Of a stretch of 64,000 nt of DNA, positions 61,741 to 64,000 are shown piece after piece (the first letter of the stretch is position 1; each line of letters opens with the position of its first letter). The notes beneath the pieces are model-generated. The model was not told where the DNA came from. It saw only the letters and a program-made list of their open reading frames with translations, and searched no databases. Both the position numbers and the translations under genes were made by a program. This stretch comes from Cheilinus undulatus (lineage: Eukaryota; Chordata; Actinopteri; Labriformes; Labridae), in the NCBI RefSeq assembly GCF_018320785.1, contig NC_054876.1, forward strand, positions 19,428,212 to 19,492,211. Direction: 5' to 3'.

Positions 61741-64000
61741 CCATTACACTACTGTGTTATATACAAATGTAATGTGAAGTAGCACGCTACATGGTACAAC
61801 GTTACACCTAACACTGTCCAGCATTTAAAGATTCTACATTTGAACTTAGAATCTGTAAATAGAGAGGATTATCATTCAAATGATGTCAGAAGTGACTGGG
61901 AAAGCTTTATTTTTTTATTTTTTTGAGTACCACTGAAGTCAGAATTCTTTCCTATATTCTGAACCTAAGTGTTTTTCTGCCCTGGTTAAATAAGACTTTT
62001 CTGAGGATACAGACAAAAGACTTTAGTCTTCAAATATAGTCTCACCATCCTTCTAAACAACCTTATTACAAGTTAAGCTTTTGTCATACTTGTTGCTTAC
62101 CATCTACAGCATTATTTGGAAGGCAGTTAAACAATGTAGAGACAATAGAGACATCATTGGAGTGTCATAACTCTGTTTAAAAGACAATTAAACTTAAGAG
62201 GAAATGGGTCTGGCCTACTGTACATTAATCACACGGTTATTCCTACTTTGCTGTGCTGTCATTTGTCTGTTTTCTCCCTCTGGCAAAGTGTTACATAAAA
62301 TAAATTAACTGTACTGATTACTGTCACCCCGACCCAGACAGCCAGACGCCAGCAGAGCTGACACTGTGTACAGTCATTTTGTAACAACGCTGTATGATTC
62401 ACTGTCTAAACAATACAGTAGTGTTGAACCTTTGTGAGAATTAGGGGCCGATTCACTGTTCAACATTAGCTTAGTTCACTAACAGTAGCTGACTTAATGT
62501 GCTCTCCTGCTGAGGACAGGCACTTTAAAGTACTTTGTGATGAGAAGTCAGTTAGAGGAGGACTGACGTTGAAAAATAAGACAAGACAGGTTATACAATA
62601 GAGTCCAGCCGTGCAGCCAGAGAGAGGGAAGCAAAATATATTAAAGACTAATGCCCTGCTTATCTGCTCTGACCTACAAGCCACACAGACAGTCAAGTGC
62701 AGACCAGCAGCTCCTTGGGGATGAGAGCAGTCAGACGTGTAAATACAGCAAACATTAAAAGAAGCCACAGAAAACCACAGTGGGTTTTTGGCTGTTAGTT
62801 ATTCTCTGTCACCTGCACCCACTGCTTAGAAGTGTCTTATCTGGCTGTTCTCCACACAGGGACATTATCTACTGTTACTTCAAAGACACATGAAGGAGTG
62901 CACACATAGAGTGTGGCCTTACATTACCACAAGCCTGTTTGATGTCACATTACCTTCCAGCAGCAGCAGCAAACAGAACACATATTTTTCTTCACTTCCA
63001 AGGACAATACCTGCCTTCTCCCAGGTGAAGTTTTGGGCGAGGCATTACATCGGCAAAATGAGACTAATAAATCTTGATTTGCAGACACAACAGTCATTTG
63101 TTTGTGTTGGTGGCTATGTTTGTCGTTGATGAAACATGCTGACAGGAAACATATGCAAGAGAAATGTTGCTTAATTACAGATGTAGGCCCAAAGCTATAC
63201 ATCAGAGCTGCTGTTTCTTCTCCATGTTCTTTATCTTCTCACCTGTTTTTCATAAGTAAGCATTTTCCATGAATGGAGCGGGTGAGCTGATCTCTGTCTC
63301 GTCTCGTGTAGACAATAATAACCCAGATGTGATCAGGCAAGCTGTTACAGAGGAACAACCGCAGGCTGTAAACACAGTGTGACCCACATACACTTTCTTG
63401 TAGACATTATGCATATTCATTTGCATATAAACATATACATGAGTCTGCTGGTAAAGATCATGTAAGATCGAGCATATAAAACAGTCAGGGGTGAACGCTT
63501 GGCTCAAGGACAGTTTCACATTAAATCTGAGAAAAAAGCTGTGTATGGCCATGTTTGTGTGTCCGGTAATGAAAGCATAACAAAGGGCAGTACAAAACAG
63601 TGACGCATCTTTAGGAAATTGCCTTTTCACTGGCAGCATAGAAGGAGTATTTCCATTTCCCCCATATCTGCAGGCAAATGGAGATGGCCGGATTGATAAT
63701 TTCTGCTTCTCTCTCACACAGAAAGCAGACACTTTTCTTTGACCTCCGGTCCAGCAACAAAGAAAATAAAGCAAAGAAACGTCCAAAACACTTAGGGGAA
63801 AGTGCATTTAGCAGACACAACAAATAATGGAGATAAAGAATTATGAGAGGAATTTGTTAGGATCTCTGAGGGGAGCATTCACAACAGATTGCTCTATATT
63901 AAAAACCAATCCCATTTAAAATAAATAACGTACAACACTGTACGCAATCTGCAGCAGATGGTTCAGTCTCTCCAGTGTTGTGTATCCAAATGTGCATCCA

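Larger units (their letters stand above)
49918..64000 (-). other. Probable large last intron of the LHFPL gene
   Basis: No recognisable exon on either strand in 14 kb. Contains Tc1 element A copy 2 (50113), SINEs (51225, 57844), a conserved dispersed repeat (54236), an hAT element (56963), repeats at 58915 and 61170 and a minisatellite (61591). The rest is unannotated A/T-rich sequence. It could also be partly intergenic. Confidence 0.5.

Overview
This window is nuclear DNA from a ray-finned fish, most likely a percomorph teleost. It holds A/T-rich, intron-split vertebrate genes with GT-AG junctions. The interspersed repeats are typical of teleosts: several Tc1/mariner families, hAT-type elements, a tRNA-derived SINE and an L2-like LINE 3' tail. 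No bacterial, phage or CRISPR features are present. The species cannot be named from the sequence alone.

Layout. (1) 617-14923, minus strand: the first 14 coding exons, about 542 codons, of a mitogen- and stress-activated kinase, best matched to rps6ka4 (MSK2). The gene runs off the left edge inside its C-terminal kinase domain. (2) 14924-20065: a 5.1 kb spacer with two related decayed Tc1 elements. (3) 20066-36340, minus strand: complete stip1 (Hop, the Hsp70-Hsp90 organising co-chaperone), 14 coding exons and 542 residues, with every exon phase closing. (4) 36341-40536: the spacer between the head-to-head genes stip1 and spata22, holding a LINE tail and two E2F-consensus sites near the spata22 end. 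(5) 40537-47154, plus strand: complete spata22, 7 coding exons and 383 residues, a meiotic recombination factor. (6) 49691-49917, minus strand: the last coding exon of an LHFPL-family tetraspan protein, whose upstream exons are not in the window. (7) 49918-64000: about 14 kb with no recognisable exon, probably the large last intron of that gene, filled with repeats.

The genes do not form a pathway. rps6ka4 acts in nuclear stress and MAPK signalling, stip1 in chaperone hand-off, and spata22 with MEIOB/RPA on meiotic single-stranded DNA. STIP1 and RPS6KA4 are also close together on human 11q13, so that pair is conserved synteny that supports the MSK2 call.

I found no new multi-gene system. The best observations are: an hAT-like element with a matching 8-bp duplication that carries a SINE bounded by a perfect 10-bp duplication; a compact hAT MITE with a 7/8-matching duplication; two E2F sites upstream of spata22; and a tandem NAGNAG acceptor in spata22.
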